A stretch of DNA of 48,022 nt from Citrobacter werkmanii NBRC 105721. GTDB lineage: Bacteria > Pseudomonadota > Gammaproteobacteria > Enterobacterales > Enterobacteriaceae. Shown here piece after piece: positions 21,915 to 31,549 of the stretch (within the stretch, counting starts at the first letter, position 1; each line of letters opens with the position of its first letter). The notes under the pieces were generated by a model. It did no database searches. It saw only the letters and a program-made list of their open reading frames with translations, and was not told the origin of the DNA. A program made the position numbers and the translations under genes. Location of the stretch: contig BBMW01000006.1 of the NCBI GenBank assembly GCA_000759755.1, positions 1 to 48,022 of the forward strand, in the 5' to 3' direction.

Positions 21915-22943
21915 TCAACTGAACGTCAGTCCGTCGTATTTTTTCCAACGATAATTCACTGCGGAAATAATCCAGCAGCCGATGAAGACGCCAATAATCA
22001 CGAAGCCGACATTCCCCATGTGGTCGTTCAAATTGCTGACGGTGTCCCACAATCCCCCCTGGAGTGAAAAGGCATCAGACAGCAGTCCCAGCGCCTCCAG
22101 TCCACCGATGAATAGCGCAACAATCACCGAGGTTCCGGTGATTGTCATATTGTAATAAAGCTTGCGCTGCGGCTTATTAAACGCCCATCCGTAGGCCTCA
22201 ACCATCAGGATGCTGTCGAGGCAATCAATCAGCGCCATACCGCAGGTAAACAGCGCCGGGAAAACTAATATTGACCAGACCGACATGCCACTGGACGCGC
22301 TTGAAGCGGAAATACCCAGAAGAGAAATTTCAGTGGCGGTATCAAAACCCAGGCCAAACAAAAAACCGACAAAATACATATGCCAGTCTTTACCTACCAG
22401 GCGGAAAGCTGAGCGAAAAATCCAGTTCAATGGACCTGTAACAGCAATCTCTTCCGTGTTGCCAGCGTAAGTACCGGTGCGTTTAAGATGGCGAAAAGCC
22501 TTCCAGACATGGCAGAAAATAATGAGATTAATGGCAGCCAGAATCAGCAGAAATGCGGCTGAGACCGTGGTACCGATAAGACCGCCGACATTCTGAAACC
22601 ATGCCATATGCTGCTTAAATACGCTGGTGGTCAACGCAATGCCAATGCTTGCCAGCACCACAATGGTAGAGTGACCAAGTGAAAACCAGACTCCCGTCGT
22701 CAGGGCGCGTTTTTTCTGTTGCATGAGTTTACGCGTCGCACTGTCTATCGCGGCGATATGGTCGGCATCCACGGCATGGCGCAAACCATAGCACCACGCG
22801 ATTAGACTCAGCGCCAGTAACGACGTGTTGTTGCTAAACGCGGTGAAAGCCCACAGCCACGCCACAATGTTTGCCCCGATGAGTAAAACCATCAACGAAA
22901 TAATATTTGGGCGTTTTTTTAATATTGAAAACAATGCGTTCAT
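21915..22943 (-). CDS. NiCoT family nickel/cobalt transporter
   Basis: A 342-residue inner-membrane nickel/cobalt permease of the NiCoT (NixA/HoxN) family, with about eight helices. The family signature H-x4-D-H is present at residues 56-62 (RHAVDADHIAAID), which is needed for metal uptake. The second family motif GLGFDTATEI is also present. The start at 22943 follows TGGAAACA. It lies between rstA and the metallo-beta-lactamase-like gene, convergent with rstA. Nickel supply for hydrogenases or urease is the usual role; cobalt for B12 is the alternative. I saw no NikR-type operator (GTATGA inverted repeat) upstream. Confidence 0.88.
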   Translation of the reverse strand: MNALFSILKKRPNIISLMVLLIGANIVAWLWAFTAFSNNTSLLALSLIAWCYGLRHAVDADHIAAIDSATRKLMQQKKRALTTGVWFSLGHSTIVVLASIGIALTTSVFKQHMAWFQNVGGLIGTTVSAAFLLILAAINLIIFCHVWKAFRHLKRTGTYAGNTEEIAVTGPLNWIFRSAFRLVGKDWHMYFVGFLFGLGFDTATEISLLGISASSASSGMSVWSILVFPALFTCGMALIDCLDSILMVEAYGWAFNKPQRKLYYNMTITGTSVIVALFIGGLEALGLLSDAFSLQGGLWDTVSNLNDHMGNVGFVIIGVFIGCWIISAVNYRWKKYDGLTFS

Positions 22944-23285
22944 TGTTTCCAGCCAGTCAAATTTGCGCTAAACAACACACCACACCGCCGTTTACTGATT
23001 AATTAACAAAACGTTTATCAGGCTAATGATAACTCTTAAGAATTACCAACCCAGTGTCTTAGATCAAAGTTGATTACCACCTGGTGCGAGTTCCGCCATC
23101 GCTAACTCCGCGATGCGCAGGGGTATAGCCGCGCAGTCCCCCTCCTGCAGAAACCGACTTTAATTTCGAAATCAAGAGTCAGCATTGATGCAATCAGGGG
23201 AAGATTATAGACCAGAGCACTAACGGGCACATTCTTATGTCTCTGTGTGCCATGCTGATTGTGGTTGTTAAATGAGGAAGACGCG
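22944..23285. other. 342-bp intergenic region with alternative hairpins
   Basis: The gap between the divergent nickel transporter and MBL genes. At 23088-23148 there are several mutually exclusive stems: CATCGC/GCGATG (23097-23102, 23110-23115); GCAGG(GG)/CCTGC (23117-23123, 23141-23148); GAGTT/AACTC (23088-23092, 23104-23108); and TGCGC/GCGCA (23114-23118, 23131-23135). Such overlap suggests a leader RNA that can switch folds, or a small RNA, on one of the strands. I tested the cobalamin riboswitch pattern by eye and found no B12 box. No known RNA family was recognised. The remaining sequence is AT-rich promoter-like DNA. Confidence 0.4.
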
Positions 23286-24077
23286 ATGATCGTTTTATGC
23301 AAAGCCTGTGGGACATCCTATGAGAAAACGGATTCTCATCCACAACATTGCGCTATCTGTAATGATGAACGCCAGTATGTCCCCACAACAGGACAGAAAT
23401 GGATCGATTTTGCCGCCCTTTGCGCTTCACATGCAAATAAGTGGCAACAACACGACAGCGCTCTTCTCAGCATCCGCACCGTTCCTGATTTTGCGATTAA
23501 TCAGCGCGCGTTTATTCTGCTCACTCCCGAGGGTAATATTTTGTGGGACTGTATTGCTACGCTCGACGATGCCACGAAAATGCTAGTAACGTCTCTGGGC
23601 GGGCTTAAGGCTATTGCAATATCACACCCTCACTACTACACCACTATGCAGGACTGGGCTGCGGAATTTAATGCCCCGATTTACCTCCATGCCAGTGATA
23701 GCGAGTGGGTAATGCGCGACAGCCCGTGGATTAGATTTTGGCAAGGCGACTCCCTTGAACTGGCCCGAGACGTCAGTGTGATACGACTGGGGGGACATTT
23801 TTCCGGCGGCTGTGTTCTGCACTGGGCACGAAATGAAGGTCTGGTGCTTTCCGGCGACATCGTTCAGGTCACACCAGGGGCGCACGCCGTCTCTTTTATG
23901 TGGAGTTACCCCAATATGCTGCCGCTGCCAGCCGCAACGGTCAGCGACATCACCTACCGCCTGAGTATGGTGAAATTTAAACAACTCTACGGCGCATTTG
24001 AGGGAAAGGATATTACGGACAATGCCGATGAAATCGTACGCCGTTCAGGCAAAAAGTATATCTCCTGCCTTAGATAA
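23286..24077 (+). CDS. MBL-fold protein with N-terminal zinc ribbon
   Basis: A 263-residue metallo-beta-lactamase-fold protein. Residues 5-25 hold two CxxC pairs (C5/C8, C22/C25), a likely zinc ribbon. The MBL core shows H114 and H116 in ISHPHYY, H171 in GGHFSGG and D191 in LSGDIV. The canonical HxHxDH motif reads HPHYYT here, so the aspartate and third histidine of the second metal site are replaced by tyrosine and threonine. It may bind one metal or have lost hydrolase activity. The start at 23286 is chosen for GAGGAAG 5 bases upstream; a TTG further up lacks support. Function unknown. It lies between the NiCoT gene and DUF1294 in the rstA-rstB gap. Confidence 0.82.
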   Translation: MIVLCKACGTSYEKTDSHPQHCAICNDERQYVPTTGQKWIDFAALCASHANKWQQHDSALLSIRTVPDFAINQRAFILLTPEGNILWDCIATLDDATKMLVTSLGGLKAIAISHPHYYTTMQDWAAEFNAPIYLHASDSEWVMRDSPWIRFWQGDSLELARDVSVIRLGGHFSGGCVLHWARNEGLVLSGDIVQVTPGAHAVSFMWSYPNMLPLPAATVSDITYRLSMVKFKQLYGAFEGKDITDNADEIVRRSGKKYISCLR

Positions 24078-24102
24078 TCGGGCCGTTTACTCTCCCCCTC
24101 AT

Positions 24103-24447
24103 TCAGGAAGATGAAAATGGATAGAACTGATAAACCGCCCCCATCAGCGAGAGACTGACTATCACACTGATAATAAAATAGGTTTTGAATGGTTGCTTTT
24201 GTGTTTTATGGCGGAAAATTTGTTGACCCGCTATCGCACCACCCCACCCGCCAACAACACCAAACATCAGCAATGTAGACTCAGGCACCCTGCGCCAGGC
24301 CTTACGCGCGGCCATTTTGTCCACGCCGTATAGCGCCATCGTTAGTATATTGGCAAGTATGAACCACATAACCCAGGGATGTGCGGTGAAAATACAGCCT
24401 GTTGCTGCGAAAATGAGTAGCAAATAACAACAACGATTGAAATTCAT
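24103..24447 (-). CDS. DUF1294 membrane protein
   Basis: A 114-residue inner-membrane protein of the DUF1294 family with about three or four helices. The family signature GVVGGWGGAIAGQQIFRHKT lies at about residues 63-82, with YGVDKMAARK before it. No biochemical function is known. It ends 25 bases from the convergent MBL gene and is divergent from rstB with a 65-bp gap. Confidence 0.85.
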   Translation of the reverse strand: MNFNRCCYLLLIFAATGCIFTAHPWVMWFILANILTMALYGVDKMAARKAWRRVPESTLLMFGVVGGWGGAIAGQQIFRHKTQKQPFKTYFIISVIVSLSLMGAVYQFYPFSSS

Positions 24448-24512
24448 ATTTTTATATCACAACAATTTTGAGAGTATCAGTACGCATTATATGGCGTATT
24501 CGGTGATTTTAT

Positions 24513-25814
24513 ATGAAGAAGCTGTTTGTACAGTTTTATCTCCTGCTGTTTGTCTGCTTTCTGGTGATGACCCTGTTGGTCGGCCTGGTATATAAATTCA
24601 CCGCAGAACGCGCGGGCAGGCAGTCGCTCGACGATTTAATGAAAAGCTCGTTGTACCTGATGCGCAGTGAGCTGCGCGAGATCCCACCACGTGACTGGGG
24701 TAAGACGCTAAAGGAGATGGATTTGAACCTCTCTTTTGATCTGCGCGTTGAACCGCTGAATAAATACACGCTGGACGCCCCAACCATGCAGCGCCTGCGC
24801 GAAGGCGATATTGTCGCACTTGACGATCAGTACACTTTTATTCAACGAATCCCGCGCAGCCATTACGTGCTGGCCGTTGGCCCGGTTCCCTATCTCTATT
24901 TTCTGCATCAAATGCGCTTGCTGGACGTCGCGCTGATGGCGTTCATTGCCATTTCACTGGCCTTCCCGGTGCTTATCTGGATGCGCCCCCACTGGCAGGA
25001 AATGCTCCGACTGGAAGCTGCAGCACAACGTTTTGGTGAAGGACATCTGGGTGAACGCCTCCATTTTGATAACGGTTCCAGTTTTGAGCGTCTTGGTGTG
25101 GCGTTTAACCAGATGGCGGACAATATCAATGCGCTGATCGCCAGTAAAAAACAGCTTATCGATGGTATTGCCCATGAGCTTCGGACTCCACTGGTACGCT
25201 TACGTTACCGACTGGAGATGAGTGAGAATCTCACCGAGCAAGAATCTCAGGCACTGAATCGTGATATCGGCCAGTTAGAAGCGTTGATCGAAGAATTACT
25301 GACCTACGCCCGGCTGGATCGCCCCCAAAATGAATTGAAGCTCAGCGTACCCGACCTGCCCCTTTGGCTGACAACCCATCTTGAGGATGTGCAAAGCGTC
25401 AATCCTGACCATGCGGTGCGCCTTCGCCATCTTCAGAGTGGCGACTACGGTGCGCTGGACATGCGCCTGATGGAGCGTGTGCTGGATAATCTGCTGAATA
25501 ACGCCCTGCGCTATTGCCAGTCGACGGTACAAGCCAGTCTGCAGCTGGACGGCAACCAGGCGACACTGATCGTGGAAGACGACGGTCCGGGTATTGCACC
25601 TGCGGCGCGTGAACAAGTTTTTGAGCCATTCGTACGCCTCGATCCCAGTCGTGACCGGGCGACCGGTGGTTGCGGACTTGGGTTAGCTATCGTCCACTCG
25701 ATCGCATTGGCTATGGGCGGTACGGTCGTCTGCGATGAAAGTGAACTGGGCGGCGCCCGTTTTTCTTTCAGTTGGCCCGTCTGGCATAACATTCCTGAAT
25801 TTCCCTCTGCCTGA
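24513..25814 (+). CDS. rstB: Sensor histidine kinase RstB
   Basis: A 433-residue membrane sensor kinase, the partner of RstA. Helices lie at about residues 5-27 and 136-155 with a short periplasmic domain between. The phosphoacceptor box is [15 protein letters not shown]; the N box NLLNNALRY and G boxes DDGPGIAP and GCGLGLA follow. The length equals E. coli RstB. In E. coli rstA and rstB are adjacent; here rstB is 2.7 kb from rstA with two minus-strand genes between, so it needs its own promoter, probably in the short gap after DUF1294. A GCCTGACC/GGTCAGGC hairpin lies at its 3' end (25809-25837). Confidence 0.93.
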   Translation: MKKLFVQFYLLLFVCFLVMTLLVGLVYKFTAERAGRQSLDDLMKSSLYLMRSELREIPPRDWGKTLKEMDLNLSFDLRVEPLNKYTLDAPTMQRLREGDIVALDDQYTFIQRIPRSHYVLAVGPVPYLYFLHQMRLLDVALMAFIAISLAFPVLIWMRPHWQEMLRLEAAAQRFGEGHLGERLHFDNGSSFERLGVAFNQMADNINALIASKKQLIDGIAHELRTPLVRLRYRLEMSENLTEQESQALNRDIGQLEALIEELLTYARLDRPQNELKLSVPDLPLWLTTHLEDVQSVNPDHAVRLRHLQSGDYGALDMRLMERVLDNLLNNALRYCQSTVQASLQLDGNQATLIVEDDGPGIAPAAREQVFEPFVRLDPSRDRATGGCGLGLAIVHSIALAMGGTVVCDESELGGARFSFSWPVWHNIPEFPSA

Positions 25815-25855
25815 CCCATGCCGCTCGGTGGTCAGGCGGCAAATGTTGTGCTATA

Positions 25856-25878
25856 AAAAAGTATGTTGTAACTAAAAT
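25856..25878 (+). other. Ter replication terminator site (TerB-like)
   Basis: The core GTATGTTGTAACTAAA at 25861-25876 matches the Ter consensus and the E. coli TerB core, including the G at position 6 (25861) that defines the blocking face. It lies 11 bases before the tus start, so Tus bound here would repress its own gene. From the known polarity, forks moving in the + direction would be arrested. Confidence 0.9.
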
Positions 25879-25888
25879 GGTAAAACAC

Positions 25889-26818
25889 ATGGCCCGTTAC
25901 GATCTCGTTGACCGTCTGAACAGCACCTTCCGCCAGATGGAACAGGAACTGGCGCTTCTGAGCGAAAATTTGTTGCAGCAGACGCTGCTGATTGCGCGCG
26001 TGTTCTCGTTACCAGAAGTCGTCAAGGAGGCAGAACATGCCCCTTTGCAGAGCATCGATGTAAAACAACATTTAGGCAAAGAAGCTGAATCACTGGCACT
26101 GCGTCACTATCGCCATCTGTTTATTCAGCAGCAATCTGAGAACCGCAGCAGCAAAGCGGCCGTCCGTCTTCCTGGCGTGTTGTGCTATCAGGTGGATAAC
26201 GCGGCACAGTGTGCTCTGGAAGAACAAATACAGCGTATTAACCAGTTGAAAACGACGTTTGAGCGCATTGTCACTGTGGAATCTGGACTGGCGCCGGCGG
26301 CACGTTTCGAATGGGTGCATCGCCACCTGCCAGGACTGATTACGTTGAATGCCTATCGTACGCTCACGCTGGTGAAAGAACCCGCCACTCTGCGCTTTGG
26401 CTGGGCTAACAAGCACATCATTAAAAACCTGATGCGCGATGAAGTCCTACAGCAACTGGAAAAGAGTCTGACGTCGCCGCGCAGCGTACATCCCTGGACG
26501 CGTGAAGAGTGGCAGGCAAAGCTGGAGCGGGAATATCAGGACATTGCAGCTCTGCCACAGCAGGCAAAACTGAAGATTAAAAGACCGGTAAAAGTGCAGC
26601 CCATCGCTCGCGTGTGGTACAAAGGAGAACAAAAACAGGTGCAATACGCCTGCCCGACGCCATTGATTGCGCTAATCAACAACGACAACGGCATGACAGT
26701 ACCCGATATCGGCGAGTTACTGAATTACGATGCCGACAATGTTCAGCATCGTTTTAAACCTCAGGCGCAGCCGTTGAGATTGATTATTCCCCGACTGCAC
26801 CTGTACGTTGCTGATTAA
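25889..26818 (+). CDS. tus: Replication terminus-binding protein Tus
   Basis: A 309-residue DNA-binding protein that binds Ter sites and stops replication forks on one side. The length equals E. coli Tus, and conserved stretches include [21 protein letters not shown] (first half), [13 protein letters not shown] and the interdomain strands [18 protein letters not shown] that contact the major groove. The start at 25889 ([10 protein letters not shown]) matches E. coli; the ATG at 25877 would lie inside the Ter site. Its stop overlaps the stop of convergent fumC by 3 bases. Autoregulation through the upstream Ter is known for E. coli. Confidence 0.95.
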   Translation: MARYDLVDRLNSTFRQMEQELALLSENLLQQTLLIARVFSLPEVVKEAEHAPLQSIDVKQHLGKEAESLALRHYRHLFIQQQSENRSSKAAVRLPGVLCYQVDNAAQCALEEQIQRINQLKTTFERIVTVESGLAPAARFEWVHRHLPGLITLNAYRTLTLVKEPATLRFGWANKHIIKNLMRDEVLQQLEKSLTSPRSVHPWTREEWQAKLEREYQDIAALPQQAKLKIKRPVKVQPIARVWYKGEQKQVQYACPTPLIALINNDNGMTVPDIGELLNYDADNVQHRFKPQAQPLRLIIPRLHLYVAD

Positions 26819-28218
26819 CTGCCTGGTCGCATGCTGCCAACCATCAGTTCTGGTCGTACCCAACTGTCGAACTCCGCTTCGGTTAAATATCCCAGCGCAA
26901 GGGCAGATGCTTTTAACGTCAGCCCTTCCTTATGCGCTTTTTTGGCTATCTCAGCGGCTTTGTCGTAACCGATATGGGTATTGAGTGCGGTAACCAGCAT
27001 CAGCGACTCGTTGAGTAACTGGTCGATTCGCTCACGATTGGGTGCAATACCCGTCGCGCAATGCTCGTTAAAGCTTTCCATCCCGTCCGCCAGCAAACGC
27101 ACTGATTGCAGGAAGTTGTGGATGACCATCGGTCGATAAACGTTAAGCTCAAAGTTACCTGACGCCCCGCCCATATTAATGGCAACATCATTGCCCATCA
27201 CCTGGCAACAAAGCATGGTCAGCGCCTCACACTGAGTCGGATTGACTTTACCCGGCATAATGGAGCTACCCGGTTCGTTTTCAGGAATTGAAATTTCACC
27301 AATACCACAACGCGGACCGGATGCCAGCCAACGCACATCGTTGGCGATTTTCATCAGTGACGCAGCCAGCCCCTTGAGCGCTCCGTGGGCGTGAACCAAC
27401 GCATCGCAGGTCGCCAGTGCTTCAAATTTATTCGGTGCAGTAACAAACGGCGCGCAGGTAATGACCTTCAACTCATCCGCGACCCGACGCGCATATTCAG
27501 GATGGGTGTTCAGTCCGGTTCCCACCGCCGTTCCCCCCAACGCCAGTTCCGCCACATGGGGTAAACTGTTTTCAATGTGTCTGAGGTTATGTTCGAGCAT
27601 TGCCACCCAGCCGGAAATTTCCTGCCCAAGCGTAAGCGGGGTCGCATCTTGCAGATGCGTCCGGCCAATTTTGACGATATCGGCAAACGCGTGGGATTTA
27701 TCACTGAGCGTTTTGGTCAACACCGTTAATTGCGGGATCAGTGACTTGCGCAGCGCCAGCAGCGCGGCAACATGCATCGCTGTCGGAAAGACATCATTCG
27801 AGCTTTGGCTTTTATTAACATCATCGTTGGGGTGAACTTTTCGCTCCATTCCCCGTACGCCGCCCAGCAATTCGCTGGCACGGTTTGCCAGCACCTCATT
27901 CATATTCATATTGCTTTGCGTGCCGGACCCCGTCTGCCAAATGGCCAACGGAAACTCATCCCGATGTTTGTCCGCCAATACCTCATCTGCGGCCTGCATA
28001 ATCGCGGTGGCTTTATCTTCCGCCAGCAGCCCGAGATCTAAATTAACCTTGGCAGCCGCCCGTTTCGTCAGCGCCAGCGCATGGATCAGCAAGACCGGCA
28101 TTTTCTCCGTAGAGATACGAAAATGCTCCAGCGAACGTTGGGTTTGCGCCCCCCAAAGCTTATCGGCAGGAACATCAATTGCGCCCATTGAATCATTCTC
28201 GCGGCGTACCGTTACCAT
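26815..28218 (-). CDS. fumC: Class II fumarase FumC
   Basis: A 467-residue, iron-independent fumarase of the aspartase/fumarase superfamily, interconverting fumarate and malate. The superfamily signature [11 protein letters not shown] is present, along with the active-site stretch [18 protein letters not shown]. The length equals E. coli FumC. AAGGAG precedes the ATG. In E. coli it is induced by SoxRS and by iron limitation and replaces the oxidant-sensitive FumA. It lies 140 bases after fumA, beyond a terminator. Confidence 0.96.
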   Translation of the reverse strand: MVTVRRENDSMGAIDVPADKLWGAQTQRSLEHFRISTEKMPVLLIHALALTKRAAAKVNLDLGLLAEDKATAIMQAADEVLADKHRDEFPLAIWQTGSGTQSNMNMNEVLANRASELLGGVRGMERKVHPNDDVNKSQSSNDVFPTAMHVAALLALRKSLIPQLTVLTKTLSDKSHAFADIVKIGRTHLQDATPLTLGQEISGWVAMLEHNLRHIENSLPHVAELALGGTAVGTGLNTHPEYARRVADELKVITCAPFVTAPNKFEALATCDALVHAHGALKGLAASLMKIANDVRWLASGPRCGIGEISIPENEPGSSIMPGKVNPTQCEALTMLCCQVMGNDVAINMGGASGNFELNVYRPMVIHNFLQSVRLLADGMESFNEHCATGIAPNRERIDQLLNESLMLVTALNTHIGYDKAAEIAKKAHKEGLTLKASALALGYLTEAEFDSWVRPELMVGSMRPGS

Positions 28219-28328
28219 TACCTGCTCCTTACATTAAGAATTGATTAGGTTATGTTTCGACATTGCCCACTTGCATTGGTCTTATCAGTATTAACGAGGA
28301 TTAAACTGTCGTTTGGTGGTTCGTGCGG

Positions 28329-28351
28329 AAAAAAAACCGCCCCGAAGGGCA
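28329..28351 (-). terminator. Terminator after fumA
   Basis: On the minus strand a GC hairpin (CTGCCC, TTCG-containing loop, GGGGCGG) is followed by eight T residues. It separates fumA from fumC. Confidence 0.85.
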
Positions 28352-28358
28352 GCTGACG

Positions 28359-30005
28359 TTACTTAACGCAGCGTGCGCACTGCGACGTCTGAATTTGCTT
28401 GAAGAAATCATTACCTTTGTCATCCACCAGGATAAACGCCGGGAAATCTTCCACTTCAATTTTCCAGATGGCTTCCATCCCCAGTTCAGGATATTCCACG
28501 CATTCCAGACTCTTGATACTGCCCTGGGCAAGCACCGCTGCGGGGCCGCCAATACTGCCTAAATAGAAGCCGCCGTGCTTATGACAGGCGTCGGTCACCT
28601 GCTGGCTACGGTTGCCTTTCGCCAGCATGATCATACTCCCACCCGCGGCCTGAAGCTGGTCAACATACGAGTCCATACGCCCGGCAGTGGTTGGGCCTAG
28701 CGAGCCTGAGGCATAACCTTCGGGCGTTTTTGCCGGGCCGGCGTAATAGATCGGGTGATCTTTAACATACTGCGGCAAACTTTCGCCGTTATCCAGACGT
28801 TCTTTCAGTTTCGCATGCGCAATATCACGACCAACAATAATGGTTCCGTTGAGCGACAGACGCGTGGACACCGGATATTGCGACAACTGAGCCAGGATCT
28901 CTTTCATTGGCCGATTGAGGTCAACGCGCACCGCTTCGCCTTCGCCTACCTGACGCAGCTCTTCTGGTATGTATTTACCCGGATTATGCTCAAGTTTTTC
29001 GATCCAGATGCCTTCACGGTTGATCTTAGCTTTGATATTTCGATCGGCTGAGCAAGAAACCCCCATACCAACCGGACACGACGCGCCGTGACGCGGCAGA
29101 CGGATCACGCGGATATCATGAGCGAAGTACTTCCCGCCGAACTGGGCACCCAGCCCCAAATTCTGCGCTTCTATCAACAGCTCTTTTTCCAGCTCCGCAT
29201 CGCGGAACGCCTGACCATGCTCGTTACCTTCGGTCGGCAGCTCGTCGTAGTATTTCGCCGAAGCCAACTTGACAGTTTTCAGCGTGGCTTCCGCAGACGT
29301 TCCACCAATCACAAACGCGATGTGATACGGCGGGCAAGCCGCTGTTCCCAGCGTACGCATCTTCTCGACCAGGTAATTTTTTAATTTGCCCGGCGTGAGC
29401 AGCGCTTTGGTTTCCTGGTACAGATAGGTTTTGTTTGCCGAACCACCGCCTTTGGCAATACATAAGAATTTGTATTCATCGCCATCAACGGTATACAAAT
29501 CGATCTGCGCTGGCAGGTTGGTGCCGGTGTTCACTTCTTTATACATATCCAGCGCGGCGTTTTGCGAATAGCGCAGGTTGTCTTCGATGTAGGTGTTATA
29601 GACCCCTCGCGCCAGTGCCGCTTCATCACCGCCGCCGGTCCAGACACGCTGACCTTTTTTACCCACGATTATCGCTGTGCCGGTATCCTGACAGGTCGGC
29701 AAAATACCTTTCGCCGCGATGTCGGAGTTGCGCAGGAATTGCAGGGCCACATATTTGTCGTTTTCACTGGCCTCAGGGTCACGCAGGATATCGGCAACCT
29801 GTTGCTGATGCGCTGGACGCAGCATAAACGACGCATCATGAAAAGCCTGACGAGCCAGCAGGGTTAGCGCTTGCGGCGCGACTTTAATAACCTCCTGCCC
29901 TTCGAATTCGGCAACGGAGACATAGTCGCTGGTCAGCAGATAGTATTCGGTATCATCCTTTTTAAGCGGGAAAGGATGCTGATAATGAAAGGGTTTGTTT
30001 GACAT
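28359..30005 (-). CDS. fumA: Class I fumarase FumA
   Basis: A 548-residue aerobic fumarase carrying an oxygen-sensitive [4Fe-4S] cluster, working in the TCA cycle. The three cluster cysteines are seen in [19 protein letters not shown] and GVSCSADRN, matching C105, C224 and C318 of E. coli FumA. Length and termini ([15 protein letters not shown]) match. It is divergent from manA with a 262-bp gap, which should hold both promoters. Regulated by ArcA, CRP and Fur/RyhB in E. coli. Confidence 0.96.
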   Translation of the reverse strand: MSNKPFHYQHPFPLKKDDTEYYLLTSDYVSVAEFEGQEVIKVAPQALTLLARQAFHDASFMLRPAHQQQVADILRDPEASENDKYVALQFLRNSDIAAKGILPTCQDTGTAIIVGKKGQRVWTGGGDEAALARGVYNTYIEDNLRYSQNAALDMYKEVNTGTNLPAQIDLYTVDGDEYKFLCIAKGGGSANKTYLYQETKALLTPGKLKNYLVEKMRTLGTAACPPYHIAFVIGGTSAEATLKTVKLASAKYYDELPTEGNEHGQAFRDAELEKELLIEAQNLGLGAQFGGKYFAHDIRVIRLPRHGASCPVGMGVSCSADRNIKAKINREGIWIEKLEHNPGKYIPEELRQVGEGEAVRVDLNRPMKEILAQLSQYPVSTRLSLNGTIIVGRDIAHAKLKERLDNGESLPQYVKDHPIYYAGPAKTPEGYASGSLGPTTAGRMDSYVDQLQAAGGSMIMLAKGNRSQQVTDACHKHGGFYLGSIGGPAAVLAQGSIKSLECVEYPELGMEAIWKIEVEDFPAFILVDDKGNDFFKQIQTSQCARCVK

Positions 30006-30267
30006 TGTGCTCTCACTTACTGCTAGGTCTGGTTATTCTCTGGGCAGATGTTCCATTGCCCTGCTTCCCTGCCGTAAGTCGGGTTGGAGAAGGCAAGGCT
30101 TTCTGCAACCGGAAATACTCAGGGTATTAAAAGCGAGTCACCATATCCTACACAATTTTTTAACAAAAACTGAGACAAGTACGACTTTTTACATGTGCAG
30201 GTTACTTCCCTCAGGGTTTCTTGGTTTAATAGCCAGAGAAAATTCCACATTCAAACAGGGCTTGAGA

Positions 30268-31443
30268 ATGCAAAAACTCATCAACTCAGTGCAGAACTAC
30301 GCCTGGGGAAGTAAAACTGCGTTAACGGAACTTTATGGGATTGCCAACCCAACTCAGCAACCGATGGCTGAACTTTGGATGGGAGCGCACCCAAAAAGCA
30401 GTTCGCAGGTTCAGAGCGCTGATGGTCAGACGGTTGCTTTACGCGACGTTATTGAAAGCGATAAATCCGCGCTATTAGGCGATGCCGTTGCCGAACGCTT
30501 TGGTGAACTGCCCTTCCTGTTTAAAGTGCTCTGTGCTGCGCAACCCCTTTCGATTCAGGTTCATCCTAACAAGCACAATTCTGAAATCGGGTTTGCCAAA
30601 GAAAACGCCGCCGGGATCCCGATGGATGCCGCCGAGCGCAACTACAAAGATCCTAACCACAAACCAGAACTGGTTTTTGCTTTAACGCCTTTCCTGGCGA
30701 TGAACGCATTTCGTGAGTTCTCCGATATTGTTGCGTTATTACAACCCGTTTCCGCTGCGCATCCGGCTATTGCGCATTTCCTGCAGGAACCGAGCGCAGA
30801 GCGTCTGAGCTATCTATTTGCCAGCTTGCTGAATATGCAGGATGAGGAGAAATCCCACGCGCTGGCGATCCTGAAATCGGCGCTGAACAGTCAGCAGGGT
30901 GAACCCTGGCAAACCATCCGCCTGATCGCCGACTTCTACCCTAATGACAGCGGACTCTTTTCCCCACTGCTGCTCAACGTGGTTAAACTCAATCCCGGCG
31001 AGGCCATGTTCTTGTTTGCCGAGACCCCGCACGCCTACCTGCAAGGTGTGGCGCTGGAGGTGATGGCGAATTCGGACAACGTGCTGCGCGCCGGGCTAAC
31101 GCCAAAATACATTGATATCCCGGAACTGGTCGCCAACGTTAAGTTTGTCGCTAAGCCTGCAAACCAGTTGCTGACCACACCGGTTAAAACAGATGGTGAA
31201 CTGGACTTCCCTATTCCGGTCGACGATTTCGCCTTCTCCCTACATGAGTTAACGGCCACTGGTGCAGAGATCGGCCAGCAAAGCGCCGCAATTCTGTTCT
31301 GCATTGAGGGTGAAGCCGTGTTGAGCAAAGGTGAGCAGCGTCTGGTCCTGCAGCCGGGTGAGTCGGCCTTTATTAGTGCGAATGAATCGCCGGTAAACGT
31401 CAGCGGCAAGGGCCGTTTAGCTCGGGTTTATAACAAGCTGTAG
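30268..31443 (+). CDS. manA: Mannose-6-phosphate isomerase ManA
   Basis: A 391-residue zinc cupin enzyme interconverting mannose 6-phosphate and fructose 6-phosphate. The metal-binding segment SIQVHPNKHNSEIG (Q and H ligands), KPELVFAL (E) and the histidine in ETPHAYLQG are present. The start at 30268 (MQKLINSVQNYAWG) gives the E. coli length; the open frame extends upstream by chance. A terminator follows the gene. Confidence 0.95.
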   Translation: MQKLINSVQNYAWGSKTALTELYGIANPTQQPMAELWMGAHPKSSSQVQSADGQTVALRDVIESDKSALLGDAVAERFGELPFLFKVLCAAQPLSIQVHPNKHNSEIGFAKENAAGIPMDAAERNYKDPNHKPELVFALTPFLAMNAFREFSDIVALLQPVSAAHPAIAHFLQEPSAERLSYLFASLLNMQDEEKSHALAILKSALNSQQGEPWQTIRLIADFYPNDSGLFSPLLLNVVKLNPGEAMFLFAETPHAYLQGVALEVMANSDNVLRAGLTPKYIDIPELVANVKFVAKPANQLLTTPVKTDGELDFPIPVDDFAFSLHELTATGAEIGQQSAAILFCIEGEAVLSKGEQRLVLQPGESAFISANESPVNVSGKGRLARVYNKL

Positions 31444-31506
31444 CAAGATACTGATATTTTTAACAACTCTTGCTAAGCTGTAGTGAGTTAAAGACAAGTC
31501 ACTCCT

Positions 31507-31537
31507 CCAGGCGTCTTCAAACGCCTGGTTTTATTTT
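31507..31537 (+). terminator. Terminator after manA
   Basis: A perfect 8-bp stem (CCAGGCGT/ACGCCTGG, loop CTTCAA) followed by TTTTATTTTA, just upstream of ydgA. Confidence 0.88.
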
Positions 31538-31549
31538 ATGGATATCAAA

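Noticed and set aside
23063-23074. FNR-like site ATCAAAGTTGAT
   Set aside because: The halves are in the inverse orientation to TTGAT-N4-ATCAA and the spacing is two bases, so it is not an FNR site.
23041-23160. Cobalamin or nickel/cobalt riboswitch upstream of the NiCoT gene
   Set aside because: GGTGCGAGTTCCG resembles part of a cobalamin riboswitch, but no B12 box or other core elements were found on either strand, and the NiCo pattern is absent too.
29995-30267. N-terminal extension of ManA by 91 residues
   Set aside because: The added residues have no similarity to ManA, cover the fumA-manA promoter region, and the shorter form matches the family length.
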